A DNA stretch of 64,000 nt from the NCBI RefSeq assembly GCF_000153405.2, contig NC_020802.1, forward strand, positions 639,883 to 703,882. Direction: 5' to 3'. Both the position numbers and the translations under genes were made by a program. The DNA comes from Psychromonas sp. CNPT3 (GTDB lineage: Bacteria; Pseudomonadota; Gammaproteobacteria; Enterobacterales; Psychromonadaceae). Position 1 is the stretch's first letter, and each line of letters starts with the position of its first letter. Shown in pieces: positions 56,099 through 64,000 of the stretch. The notes beneath the pieces are model-generated. The model was not told where the DNA came from. It worked only from the letters and a program-made list of their open reading frames with translations, and searched no databases.

Positions 56099-56821
56099 GT
56101 GTCGATTGAGTGTCATAATGCCTTTATTTTACACCGGCGTCCGTACCGAGAAACGAGCCTTTTATTAGATCTTTTTTGCCAAGATATTGGTAAAGTAAGT
56201 TTAATCTATAAAGGTGGGCGCAGTAGCACCCGTCTTCGACGTGGTTGCGCACAACCCTTTACCTTGTTGCAAGCAACCTACTTTGGTCGCTCTAGTCTTA
56301 AAACCGTAAAATCAATAGAAGCAAAAACACAAGTTGTCCCCTTAGTCGGAGAACGTTTATATATGGCAATGTACGTCAATGAATTGCTGTATCGTTTATT
56401 ACAAGCGGAAACGGCTTGTGATGGTTTGTTTTCTTGCTACCAAGATACATTACTTGCGCTTGCAGGTGCAAAAGATAACCAGCATGCACAAATAGCGCTG
56501 CGTAATTTTGAATTAACGTTACTTGAAAGCCTTGGCTATGGGGTTAACTTTACGCAAGATATTTACAGTGATGAGCTTATCGAACCCGGTTTTGATTACC
56601 AATATCTGCAACAACAGGGCTTTTTTGCCAAACAAGCTATTCATCAAAAACAGCATGTTTACAGTGGTCTGCAAATACAAGCGCTTGCCGAGAGAAACTT
56701 TAGCAACGCTGAATTTCTAAGCCCTGCAAAACGATTTTGTCGACAAGCATTAGCCCATTTATTGGGTAATAAACCATTACACAGTCGGCGTTTATTTAAG
56801 ACGACAGAAGGAATTAAATAA
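56099..56821 (+). CDS. recO: DNA repair protein RecO
   Basis: This 240-residue protein shows the N-terminal OB-fold pattern '[35 protein letters not shown]' (words abridged), and the C-terminal helical part. The zinc-finger cysteines found in many RecO proteins are absent here, as in enterics. It loads RecA with RecR on SSB-covered DNA. The start is a GTG with AGAGGAATTA upstream. It shares one base with pdxJ. Confidence 0.92.
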   Translation: MSIECHNAFILHRRPYRETSLLLDLFCQDIGKVSLIYKGGRSSTRLRRGCAQPFTLLQATYFGRSSLKTVKSIEAKTQVVPLVGERLYMAMYVNELLYRLLQAETACDGLFSCYQDTLLALAGAKDNQHAQIALRNFELTLLESLGYGVNFTQDIYSDELIEPGFDYQYLQQQGFFAKQAIHQKQHVYSGLQIQALAERNFSNAEFLSPAKRFCRQALAHLLGNKPLHSRRLFKTTEGIK

Positions 56822-57561
56822 TGAGTAAATTATTATTAGGTGTCAACATCGATCATGTCGCAACACTACGTAATGCGCGTGGGACTTGTTATCCTGAGCC
56901 TGCGCATCTTGCCGGCATCGCTGAAACCTCTGGGGCAGATGGTATTACTATTCATTTGCGTGAAGACAGACGTCATATTATCGATCGTGACGTTGCCATT
57001 TTGGCGCAAACACTACAAACCCGTATGAATTTAGAGATGGCGATAACCGATGAGATGATCGATATCGCCATTAAAACAAAACCCGCTTTTGTATGTCTTG
57101 TGCCTGAAAAACGTGCGGAGCTTACGACAGAAGGTGGGTTAGATGTTGCTGGCGCCTTGGATAAAACGCGTAGCGCAGTGCAACGTTTAACGCAGGCGGG
57201 CATTCAAGTTTCTTTATTTATTGATGCAGATAAAAATCAAATAGATGCGGCACTTGCGAGTGGCGCGCCTTATATTGAATTACACACTGGAAAATATGCA
57301 GATGCATTAGATGATGAAATGCAAGCGTTAGAATTACAACGTGTCGCATCGATGGCAACCTATGCTCATGGCTTAGGCCTTAAAGTGAATGCCGGTCATG
57401 GTTTAAATTATCATAATGTAAAAGCGATCGCAGCCTTGCCTGAAATCATTGAGTTAAATATTGGTCATGCCATTATTGCGCGCGCCTTGGTAGATGGGTT
57501 GTCGGTAGCAGTGCAAGAAATGAAGCGCTTGATGATAGAAGGGCGCACCGCGCATTATTAA
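56821..57561 (+). CDS. pdxJ: Pyridoxine 5'-phosphate synthase
   Basis: This 246-residue TIM-barrel protein has '[21 protein letters not shown]', '[10 protein letters not shown]', '[17 protein letters not shown]' and '[14 protein letters not shown]', the PdxJ substrate-binding words. It condenses 1-deoxyxylulose-5-phosphate with the PdxA product to form the B6 ring. It normally precedes acpS; here acpS is absent and a cysteine desulfurase follows. Confidence 0.97.
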   Translation: MSKLLLGVNIDHVATLRNARGTCYPEPAHLAGIAETSGADGITIHLREDRRHIIDRDVAILAQTLQTRMNLEMAITDEMIDIAIKTKPAFVCLVPEKRAELTTEGGLDVAGALDKTRSAVQRLTQAGIQVSLFIDADKNQIDAALASGAPYIELHTGKYADALDDEMQALELQRVASMATYAHGLGLKVNAGHGLNYHNVKAIAALPEIIELNIGHAIIARALVDGLSVAVQEMKRLMIEGRTAHY

Positions 57562-57690
57562 GTATTATGCCGTTTGTAGCATAAAATAAATGACCAGTGA
57601 AAGCGCACGATAAGTTGCGCTTAATATGCTAAAGGGTAAATATCATGCATCGATGATATGTTATCTGTTGTGATAGGTAATGAAGGATAT

Positions 57691-58917
57691 ATGCAAAAAA
57701 TACCATTCTTAGTGCACGAGTTACGTGAAGAATTCCCTATTCTTGCGCAAAATATCAATGAGCATGCATTAATTTATTTTGATAATGCAGCCAGTACCCA
57801 AAAACCTCGTTCAGTTATTGATGCGATAAGTTATTTTTATCTACATGATAATGCTAACGTGCACCGGGCTGGGCATCAATTGGCAATGCGTGCAACACGT
57901 AGCTTTGAGAATTCACGCGCGGTGGTGCGCGACTTTATTAATGCAAAAAGCACGAAAGAGATCATTTGGACAAAAGGAACAACGGAAGGTTTTAATTTAT
58001 TAGCCCATATATTAGGTACGCAACTACAAGCGGGAGATGAAGTATTGATCTCTTCTTTAGAGCATCATGCGAATATCGTACCGTGGCAAATGTTAGTTGA
58101 AACAAAAAAAATAGTATTAAAAGTTATCCCGTTACAAGATGATCATCAATTAGACATGGATGCCTACCGCACCTTATTAAATAAAAAAACAAAAATTGTA
58201 TCGGTCACCCATATCTCAAATGCCTTAGGTATTATTAACCCAATTTCTGAAATGATCGCGCTTGCTCATGAAGTTGGCGCGCAAGTGATCATCGATGGAG
58301 CGCAAGCAATTGCGCATACTCCCGTTGATGTGCAAGCATTAGATTGTGATTACTATTTGTTTTCTGGTCATAAATTATTTGCACCGACAGGCACCGGTGT
58401 TTTATATGGAAAGCAGCATTTATTAGAGGCGCTTCCACCTTGGCAAGGCGGTGGGGAAATGATAAAAAGTGTTTCTTTTAAGACAAGTACTTACAATGAA
58501 TTACCTTTTAAATTTGAGGCGGGTACGCCTAATATTGCAGGGGTAATTGGCCTTGCTGCCGCCATTGATTTTTTAAATAGTTACGATCGCAAAGTATTAA
58601 TGTTACATGAACAAATGTTATTAGCCGTCGCTGAAAGCGCGTTACTTGCAATACCAGACGTCGAGGTTTATTGCGCAGGTATTGCAAAGTCAGGGCTACT
58701 TAGTTTTATGATAAAAGGTGAGCACCATAGTGATATAGCTATGCTGCTAGATGCACAAGGTATTGCTCTACGCAGTGGTACGCATTGTGCGATGCCATTA
58801 ATGTCATTACTTGATAATAGTGGTACGGTGCGCGTGTCTTTCTCGATTTATAACACCCTCGATGAAGTAAAAGTCTTTATAAAGGCACTTAAAAAAGTAC
58901 TTTTATTGTTAAAATAA
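57691..58917 (+). CDS. csdA: Second class V cysteine desulfurase (CsdA-like)
   Basis: The ATG at 57691 has AAGGA 5 bases upstream, giving 408 residues; an upstream ATG at 57658 lacks a site. Motifs: 'IYFDNAASTQKP', PLP-lysine 'FSGHKLFAPTG' and catalytic loop 'RSGTHCAMPLMS'. It is paralogous to SufS in this window and closest in style to CsdA, which feeds sulfur via CsdE. No csdE is adjacent, but tcdA (csdL) lies 3 kb downstream. It occupies the position normally held by acpS. Confidence 0.88.
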   Translation: MQKIPFLVHELREEFPILAQNINEHALIYFDNAASTQKPRSVIDAISYFYLHDNANVHRAGHQLAMRATRSFENSRAVVRDFINAKSTKEIIWTKGTTEGFNLLAHILGTQLQAGDEVLISSLEHHANIVPWQMLVETKKIVLKVIPLQDDHQLDMDAYRTLLNKKTKIVSVTHISNALGIINPISEMIALAHEVGAQVIIDGAQAIAHTPVDVQALDCDYYLFSGHKLFAPTGTGVLYGKQHLLEALPPWQGGGEMIKSVSFKTSTYNELPFKFEAGTPNIAGVIGLAAAIDFLNSYDRKVLMLHEQMLLAVAESALLAIPDVEVYCAGIAKSGLLSFMIKGEHHSDIAMLLDAQGIALRSGTHCAMPLMSLLDNSGTVRVSFSIYNTLDEVKVFIKALKKVLLLLK

Positions 58918-58923
58918 ATCCAA

Positions 58924-58946
58924 TAAGAGAGACTAAGTTCTCTTTT
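58924..58946 (+). terminator. Terminator of csdA
   Basis: AAGAGA / TCTCTT short stem followed by T-rich bases, 7 bases after the stop. Stem is small, so moderate certainty. Confidence 0.6.
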
Positions 58947-58954
58947 ATACTCTT

Positions 58955-59068
58955 TTATTCCGAATGTTCTTCCTCAACGCTGTGCATCGCCTTATAAATA
59001 CAAAAGGCGGCGCCTCCCCAGGTTATTCCTAAGCCTAATAACATCATGATAATGGCACTTGTGCTCAT
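58955..59068 (-). CDS. MetS-like transporter small subunit (37 residues)
   Basis: A 37-residue frame too short for usual calling begins one base after the stop of the NSS transporter gene, with AGGAG 6 bases before its ATG (59066-59068). It is one hydrophobic helix ('IIMMLLGLGITWGGAAFCIY') with an acidic tail ending EEEHSE. This is the MetS form: a small subunit of the methionine/alanine importer MetPS, always next to metP. The fit of size, order and topology is convincing. Confidence 0.85.
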   Translation of the reverse strand: MSTSAIIMMLLGLGITWGGAAFCIYKAMHSVEEEHSE

Positions 59069-59069
59069 A

Positions 59070-60554
59070 TTAATTCTCCTTTAAAGCTGAAGTCGTTGTT
59101 TTATAATTAATAAAAATAGCCACACAAAACATAATGCACAGCGATCCCCAGCCAATGATTAATAAGGCAAGGTGACTATAGTTGCCATATCCAGAGGTTA
59201 GGGTTGTAAAAATATTGGCGCCTAAAATAAGGATAAGGACACAGGGGCTAATAAAGCGTAAACAAATTTGAAACCAATAACCTATCTTAAATTCCGAGAC
59301 ATGATTGATATGCTCATGAATATCGCTGAGTTTAATGATCCAAGCCATGATGATTAATTCAACCAAACAACTGGCGAGCAACGCAATGTTATTCATAAAG
59401 TAATCAACCAAGTCGAGTAATAATAAGCCTCCATTTGTTGCAAATAATGAGGAAACAAGAAAACCACTTAAGCAAATCACAATGGCCGCCGTCTTACGGG
59501 GCATCTTTAATTTATCGATAAAGGCACTGGTGACCGCTTCAATGATAGAGATATGTGAACTGATGCCGGCAACCACTAGAGCAAAGAAGAACAAAGGCCC
59601 TAAAATATACGGTGCAGGTAATAAATTAATGGCATCGGGGATGGTGACAAAGGCGAGTCCTACACCCGATGAAACGACCTCTGTTAAGGGTTTATCTTGG
59701 ACATAGGCCATATTCCCTAAAATAGAGAAAATCAGAATTCCCGCTAAAATAGAAAATCCACAGTTAATTAAAACGGTCATAAAAGCATTGTTGGTTATAT
59801 CGGATTTTTTAGGAAGATAGCTTGAATATGCGAGCATGATGGCAAAACCGACACTCAACGTAAAAAATATTTGTCCATAGGCAGCCGACCAAACATTGAG
59901 ATCTGCTATCTTGCTAAAGTCAGGTTGGAAAAGATAATTTAAGCCATTTAATGCGCCGGGTAAAAAGATCATGCGCGCAATGAGGGCTAAGATCATGATG
60001 AAAAGAAGCGGCATCATTACCTTATTTATGCGCTCTATGCCTCCTTTTATGCCAGTAAAAACAGCCACAAAGGTGATGGCCCAAGCAATCCCCATGGGCA
60101 GTAAAATATGCCACTGCAAAGCGCCTAATTGCAGCGGTGAATTATCATCATTAAGTTGTAAAAAGTCTTTGAAGAAAAAAGTATTGGTATCAGAGCCCCA
60201 ACTCTGGGTGAAAGAAAAGTTAAAATAAGAGATAGCCCAACCAATAACAGCAACATAATAAATTGCGATGATGGCAGCTATCGCAACTTGAAACCAACCT
60301 AACCATTCATAATTTTTATTAAGCCGACTAAAGACACTGGGTGCAGAGCCTCTGTATTTATGACCCATGGCAAATTCAAGGATCATAAAGGGGATCCCCG
60401 CGCTGAGCATCGCAAATAAATAAGGGATAAAAAATGCACCGCCCCCATTTTCGTAAGCCATATAAGGAAAACGCCAAATGTTGCCGAGACCGATTGCTGA
60501 GCCTACGGCTGCGAGAATAAAACCAACGCGCGATCCCCATTGTTCTCGTTGCAT
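59070..60554 (-). CDS. Neurotransmitter:sodium symporter family transporter (MetP-like)
   Basis: This 494-residue protein has twelve hydrophobic segments and the NSS/SNF start 'QWGSRVGFILAAVGSAIGLGNIWRFPYMAYENGGGAFFIPY' (words abridged), including the sodium- and substrate-site 'GSAIGLGNIWRFPY'. It imports an amino acid with Na+. Together with the tiny subunit encoded just downstream it matches the MetP-MetS pair that takes up methionine and alanine. Substrate is inferred from that pairing. Confidence 0.9.
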   Translation of the reverse strand: MQREQWGSRVGFILAAVGSAIGLGNIWRFPYMAYENGGGAFFIPYLFAMLSAGIPFMILEFAMGHKYRGSAPSVFSRLNKNYEWLGWFQVAIAAIIAIYYVAVIGWAISYFNFSFTQSWGSDTNTFFFKDFLQLNDDNSPLQLGALQWHILLPMGIAWAITFVAVFTGIKGGIERINKVMMPLLFIMILALIARMIFLPGALNGLNYLFQPDFSKIADLNVWSAAYGQIFFTLSVGFAIMLAYSSYLPKKSDITNNAFMTVLINCGFSILAGILIFSILGNMAYVQDKPLTEVVSSGVGLAFVTIPDAINLLPAPYILGPLFFFALVVAGISSHISIIEAVTSAFIDKLKMPRKTAAIVICLSGFLVSSLFATNGGLLLLDLVDYFMNNIALLASCLVELIIMAWIIKLSDIHEHINHVSEFKIGYWFQICLRFISPCVLILILGANIFTTLTSGYGNYSHLALLIIGWGSLCIMFCVAIFINYKTTTSALKEN

Positions 60555-60893
60555 AATAAGTTCCTTTTAGTGATATCCTTTTACCCTCGATACATGGACT
60601 GCAAAAACAGACGCAGGTATTACGCGCCTATGATTTTAAAGATTAGAGTAGCATTGTCATTATTACCAATATTTATCGGCCATAAATAGGCTAATAAGAT
60701 TGTTTATAATGACGATTTTATTGAAAGATAAAAATAAATAAGGTGCGGCGAGTGCTGTTTTTTATTACCCTATAAAAGTGAGCTATAACACCTTCCTATC
60801 TCCATTTAGGCTTAGAAAGTAAGCATTAAAGGGAGTATATTTTCATTAAGAGTAAGGCGTTATCGCGTTTTATCTATTTAAAAAGAGATCTAA
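60555..60893. other. Divergent gap between the NSS transporter and mazG
   Basis: No gene. It contains promoters of both divergent genes; no operator was recognised. Confidence 0.45.
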
Positions 60894-61709
60894 ATGACAC
60901 AAAGCAATGCAATGAATAAATTACTCGATATTATGCGTCAATTACGCTCCCCTGAAAATGGTTGCCCATGGGATAAAAAACAAACATTTGCATCGGTGGC
61001 GACGCATACTATTGAGGAAGTTTATGAATTAGTGGATGCGATTGCCGAGAAAGACAATGAAGAAATAAAAGGAGAGTTAGGCGATCTTCTTTTTCATGTT
61101 GTTTTTTATGCGCAAATAGCTAAAGAGCAGTCTCTTTTTGATTTTGAGGGAATTGTCGAGTGTGTGAATGAAAAATTAATACGTCGTCACCCTCATGTTT
61201 TTAAGGATATAAATTTTTCATCGGAAAAAGAGATTGAAACCAATTGGGAAGTTGAAAAAGCCAAAGAGCGTAAACAAAAAAACGCCTCATCAAGTAGTGT
61301 GTTAGATAATATTCCGAGCGCATTACCCGCATTAAATCGCGCATATAAAATACAAAAACGTGTGTCAAGTGTCGGCTTTGATTGGGATGATTTAAAGCCT
61401 GTTGTGGATAAAATAAAAGAAGAGCTTGATGAAGTTTTAGTGGAAGTTCAGCGTGATGATTTAAGTGTTATTCAAAAACAGGCGCGAATTGAAGATGAGC
61501 TGGGGGATTTACTGTTTGCAACTGTCAATTTAGTGCGCCATTTAAAAAGTGATCCTGAAACGGCGTTACGCCAAGCAAATAATAAATTTGAGAAACGTTT
61601 TCGTTTAGTTGAGCTCGCGGTTCAAGCCCAAGGAAAAAACATGCAAGACTGCTCTTTAAATGAGTTAGATGCCATTTGGGATCAAGTAAAAAGAGATCTT
61701 AATCAGTAA
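60894..61709 (+). CDS. mazG: Nucleoside triphosphate pyrophosphohydrolase MazG
   Basis: This 271-residue all-alpha NTP pyrophosphatase has two MazG repeats: 'CPWDKKQTFASVATHTIEEVYELVDAI' with the metal 'ExxE...ELGDLLFHVVF' pattern, and a second 'IKEELDEVLVE...DELGDLLFATVNLVRH'. Start ATG has AAGAG upstream. It cleans aberrant nucleotides and lowers ppGpp in E. coli. It is convergent with tcdA. Confidence 0.96.
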   Translation: MTQSNAMNKLLDIMRQLRSPENGCPWDKKQTFASVATHTIEEVYELVDAIAEKDNEEIKGELGDLLFHVVFYAQIAKEQSLFDFEGIVECVNEKLIRRHPHVFKDINFSSEKEIETNWEVEKAKERKQKNASSSSVLDNIPSALPALNRAYKIQKRVSSVGFDWDDLKPVVDKIKEELDEVLVEVQRDDLSVIQKQARIEDELGDLLFATVNLVRHLKSDPETALRQANNKFEKRFRLVELAVQAQGKNMQDCSLNELDAIWDQVKRDLNQ

Positions 61710-61768
61710 GTTATACTACTCGCGCGCTACATTTCGAGTAAATGCGCGCGTACGATAAGTTTTCTTAA

Positions 61769-62569
61769 CTAAATTTCAGAGAGTGCCTTGTGTTTTTTAA
61801 GCATTTTTTTAAGCATAAAGCTGACCCCAATAAAGGCAAAGCTTGCCGTTACCATGGTAGATGCCCCAAAACCACTTTCGCAATCCATCTTCATATTGCC
61901 ATCTGCATCTGCTTTTTCTCTGCAAACTTCCCCATTCATGTCGGGATAACTCAGTTGCTCTGTTGAAAAAACACAATCGACTCTAAATTTACGTTTGGGA
62001 TTTTTGGTAAAGTTAAAATGACGGCGTAATTCAGAGCGCACTTTAGCTGCTAAAGGATCTTGGATGGTGCGCGCTAAATCGATCACTTGAATTTGCGTCG
62101 GATCTAACTGCCCCCCCGCGCCCCCACAGGTAAGTAATGGGTATTTATTACGTTTACAATGAGCAACTAATGCGACTTTGGCGTGAATACTATCAATGCC
62201 ATCAAAAATGTAGTCCATATCTGCTGATAAATAATCAAAGCAGTTTTGTTTATCAATAAAATCATCAATACATACGATTTGAATATCAGGGTTGATCTCT
62301 TTACAACGCTCAGCCATGACTTCTATCTTTTGCTTACCAATGTTGCTATTTAAAGCATGTACTTGGCGATTAGTATTGGTAATGCATAAATCATCCATAT
62401 CAATTAAAGTCAGTTTACCAATGCCGGAGCGAGCAAGCGCTTCTGCGACCCATGATCCTACGCCACCAATACCGACAATACAAAAATGACTATTTTTAAA
62501 TGTTGTTAATGCTTTGCTACCGTAAAGGCGTTTAATACCACCAAAACGTAGTTCATATTGCTCTGTCAT
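61769..62569 (-). CDS. tcdA: tRNA threonylcarbamoyladenosine dehydratase
   Basis: This 266-residue E1-like protein has the ATP-binding 'IVGIGGVGSWVAEALARSGIGKLTLIDMDDL', 'NTNRQVHAL' and a C-terminal membrane-associated segment ('MVTASFAFIGVSFMLKKML'). TcdA (CsdL) converts t6A to its cyclic form in tRNA, using sulfur transfer via CsdA-CsdE in E. coli. The csdA-like gene is 3 kb away in this window; csdE is not seen. It is convergent with mazG. Confidence 0.94.
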   Translation of the reverse strand: MTEQYELRFGGIKRLYGSKALTTFKNSHFCIVGIGGVGSWVAEALARSGIGKLTLIDMDDLCITNTNRQVHALNSNIGKQKIEVMAERCKEINPDIQIVCIDDFIDKQNCFDYLSADMDYIFDGIDSIHAKVALVAHCKRNKYPLLTCGGAGGQLDPTQIQVIDLARTIQDPLAAKVRSELRRHFNFTKNPKRKFRVDCVFSTEQLSYPDMNGEVCREKADADGNMKMDCESGFGASTMVTASFAFIGVSFMLKKMLKKHKALSEI

Positions 62570-62754
62570 GACTGCTCTTTAAAAGGGATAAAAATACAGA
62601 TTATACTGATAAAAGTAAGAAAGGATCTATTGAATATTCAGATATATTAATTTTAGTAGGCAGGGATACGTTGATCGTATTCTTATTGATCAAGCGCCTA
62701 CCTGTATTTAAGTATTATGGGTATAGTTATCTTTTACGTAATGAAGTATGTTTT

Positions 62755-63657
62755 ATGCAATTAACGGATTTTGTTAATACAATTGGTTTGGATTTTAAAA
62801 AACGCTATGGTGAAAAAATCCATAAGCTGACCTTACATGGTGATTTCAGTTGTCCAAATCGAGATGGCACGATAGGTAAAGGAGGATGCACCTTTTGTAA
62901 TGTAGCAGCCTTCGCTGATGAAACGCAAGCGCAACAAAGTATCAAGATGCAATTGCAATTACGTCGCGCCGAAGTGCAACATAAAGCAAAAAAATTCATT
63001 GCCTATTTTCAGGCATATACTAGTACTTATGCTGAAATAGAGCTACTTGCGAGCTTATATGAGCAAGCGGTTGCTGACAGTAGCATCGTAGGATTGTGCG
63101 TGGGTACTCGCCCTGATTGTGTGTCGGATGCCGTTTTAAACTTACTGAGTAGTTACTTGATGCGAGGTTATGAGGTATGGCTAGAGCTTGGCCTGCAGAG
63201 CGCCCATGATAAAACGTTAAAACATATCAATAGAGGCCATGATTTCGCGTCGTATGAAAAAGTGTGTAAAAAAGCACGACAAAGAGGCATCAAAGTCTGC
63301 ACTCACTTGATAATCGGTTTGCCTAATGAAGGTTGTGCTGAGAACGTCGACAGTTTACAGCGCGTTATTGAAATAGGTGTTGATGGGTTAAAATTACACC
63401 CGTTACATATCGTTCGCGGGGCTACAATGGCCAAAGTTTGGCAACGGGGGCGTATAAATACACTATCATTAGAACAATACAGTCAAATTGCAGTACAACT
63501 TATTCAAAAGACGCCGTTAGACGTTGTTTACCACCGGATATCTGCCACTGCCAAAATAAGCGAATTATTAGCCCCTTTATGGTGTGAAAAACGCTGGCCA
63601 GTACAAAATAGAATGTGCCAACTAATGCAACAATCAGGAGGCCAAGGGTCCCAATAA
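62755..63657 (+). CDS. yhcC: TIGR01212 family radical SAM protein (YhcC)
   Basis: The start MQLTDFVNTIG (62755) matches E. coli YhcC; upstream in-frame codons extend 28 residues. The 300-residue protein has the variant cluster motif 'SCPNRDGTIGKGGCTFC' (Cys-x12-Cys-x2-Cys) and 'LGLQSAHDKTLKHINRGHDF'. The biochemical role is unknown; it is widespread. Its downstream neighbour in E. coli is gltB-arcB, but here copy D of the intergenic repeat and a partial gene follow. Confidence 0.93.
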   Translation: MQLTDFVNTIGLDFKKRYGEKIHKLTLHGDFSCPNRDGTIGKGGCTFCNVAAFADETQAQQSIKMQLQLRRAEVQHKAKKFIAYFQAYTSTYAEIELLASLYEQAVADSSIVGLCVGTRPDCVSDAVLNLLSSYLMRGYEVWLELGLQSAHDKTLKHINRGHDFASYEKVCKKARQRGIKVCTHLIIGLPNEGCAENVDSLQRVIEIGVDGLKLHPLHIVRGATMAKVWQRGRINTLSLEQYSQIAVQLIQKTPLDVVYHRISATAKISELLAPLWCEKRWPVQNRMCQLMQQSGGQGSQ

Positions 63658-63680
63658 ATAAGAGCTACCCATGTTATCCC

Positions 63681-63840
63681 AAAATGCTTTATCCGGTACT
63701 AGTTCGAATAGTGGCTGAACTTACCTTTGATGTTGAGGTGTTGGCATAAAATATCAATGTAGAATAACTTTGTTTCAATTGTATGACTAAGAGCTAAGCC
63801 CTATCTGGCTTGCTGATTTTGTATCGGAAGTATCATGAGT
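63681..63840 (+). repeat. Intergenic repeat copy D
   Basis: Contains 'AAATGCTTTATCCGGTACTAG', 'ATCAATGTAGAATAACTTTG', 'TTTCAATTGTATGAC', 'AGAGCTAAGCCCTATCTGGC' and 'AGTATCATGAG'-type words, in the same order as copy B. It sits between yhcC and the partial gene at the right edge. Confidence 0.75.
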
Positions 63841-63947
63841 ATATATATTTCAGCTTAAATCGTACCAGATCGCATAGTGAGTGTGTTTTTCATACAAATT
63901 GCTATTAATTCATTAAAATGAATTACATAGTTAATGTAGGGGGCGCG

Positions 63948-64000
63948 ATGAAAAAGCTGTTTATTCTTAAAAAAAGTGATTTGTTGCCTCTGCATTGGGC
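63948..64000 (+). CDS. Unidentified gene, 5' end only
   Basis: An ATG with GGGGGC a few bases upstream opens 17 codons (MKKLFILKKSDLLPLHW) before the window ends. The product cannot be identified from so little; a lipid- or membrane-facing N-terminus is possible. Confidence 0.5.
   Translation, partial: MKKLFILKKSDLLPLHW

Noticed and set aside
61711-61755. GC-rich inverted segment between mazG and tcdA as a terminator
   Set aside because: CGCGCG arms are separated by unequal bases and there is no T run; too weak to call.

Overview
The window is a contiguous stretch of chromosome from a low-GC marine gammaproteobacterium. Protein sequences and gene order (valS-holC-pepA / lptFG; ftsY-ftsE-ftsX...rpoH; lepA-lepB-rnc-era-recO-pdxJ; sufABCDSE) fit a cold-adapted Psychromonas-like member of the Alteromonadales. 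This assignment is inference from recognition, not a search. No phage, insertion sequence, CRISPR array or rRNA was seen. One tRNA, tRNA-Leu(CAA), is present.

Layout: 1-5.3 kb holds housekeeping genes (5' end of valS, holC, pepA, then divergent lptF-lptG and an RDD membrane protein). 5.5-17.3 kb is an accessory stretch: tRNA-Leu, an unknown membrane protein paired with a PEGA-domain protein, an acyltransferase, a Zur-type operator ahead of zinc-independent L31/L36 paralogues, an M28 lipoprotein peptidase, a protein made of three fused RidA/YjgF domains, and an LtaS-like sulfatase. 18-23.6 kb is a complete sufABCDSE operon behind Fur-like and IscR-like sites. 23.8-33.6 kb carries an EamA permease, an AraC regulator, rsmD, ftsY (with a 25-unit repeat array), ftsEX, a small GNAT-like gene, ornithine cyclodeaminase, rpoH and a stand-alone prephenate dehydratase.

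33.6-38.3 kb is the most interesting region. It is a compact cluster with a P-type ATPase whose membrane motif is Ser-Cys-Ala (the P1B-6 signature), an HMA-like protein sharing the ATPase's PGRIR motif, several small glycine-zipper or His/Pro/Tyr-rich proteins, a divergent HMA-like protein and a Fur-like box. This matches the logic of ferrosome (fez) iron-storage organelle loci. A Cys-cluster protein lies beside it.

38.7-50.2 kb holds peptide, amino-acid and nucleotide metabolism: a cytosolic-carboxypeptidase-like M14 enzyme, a PLP aminotransferase, trmA, murI, two HD-domain hydrolases, alanine dehydrogenase, oligopeptidase B and a cystine transporter. 50.7-64 kb holds a membrane-anchored RRM protein, the lepA-lepB-rnc-era-recO-pdxJ series, a second cysteine desulfurase (csdA-like), a MetP/MetS-like transporter pair, mazG, tcdA and the radical SAM gene yhcC. 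A dispersed intergenic repeat occurs at four or more places (about 23.7, 42.7, 50.3 and 63.7 kb).

Iron and sulfur handling is a recurring theme: suf operon, second desulfurase with tcdA, cystine uptake and the P1B-6 cluster. Both suf and the P1B-6 cluster are preceded by plausible Fur boxes, so they may share iron control.
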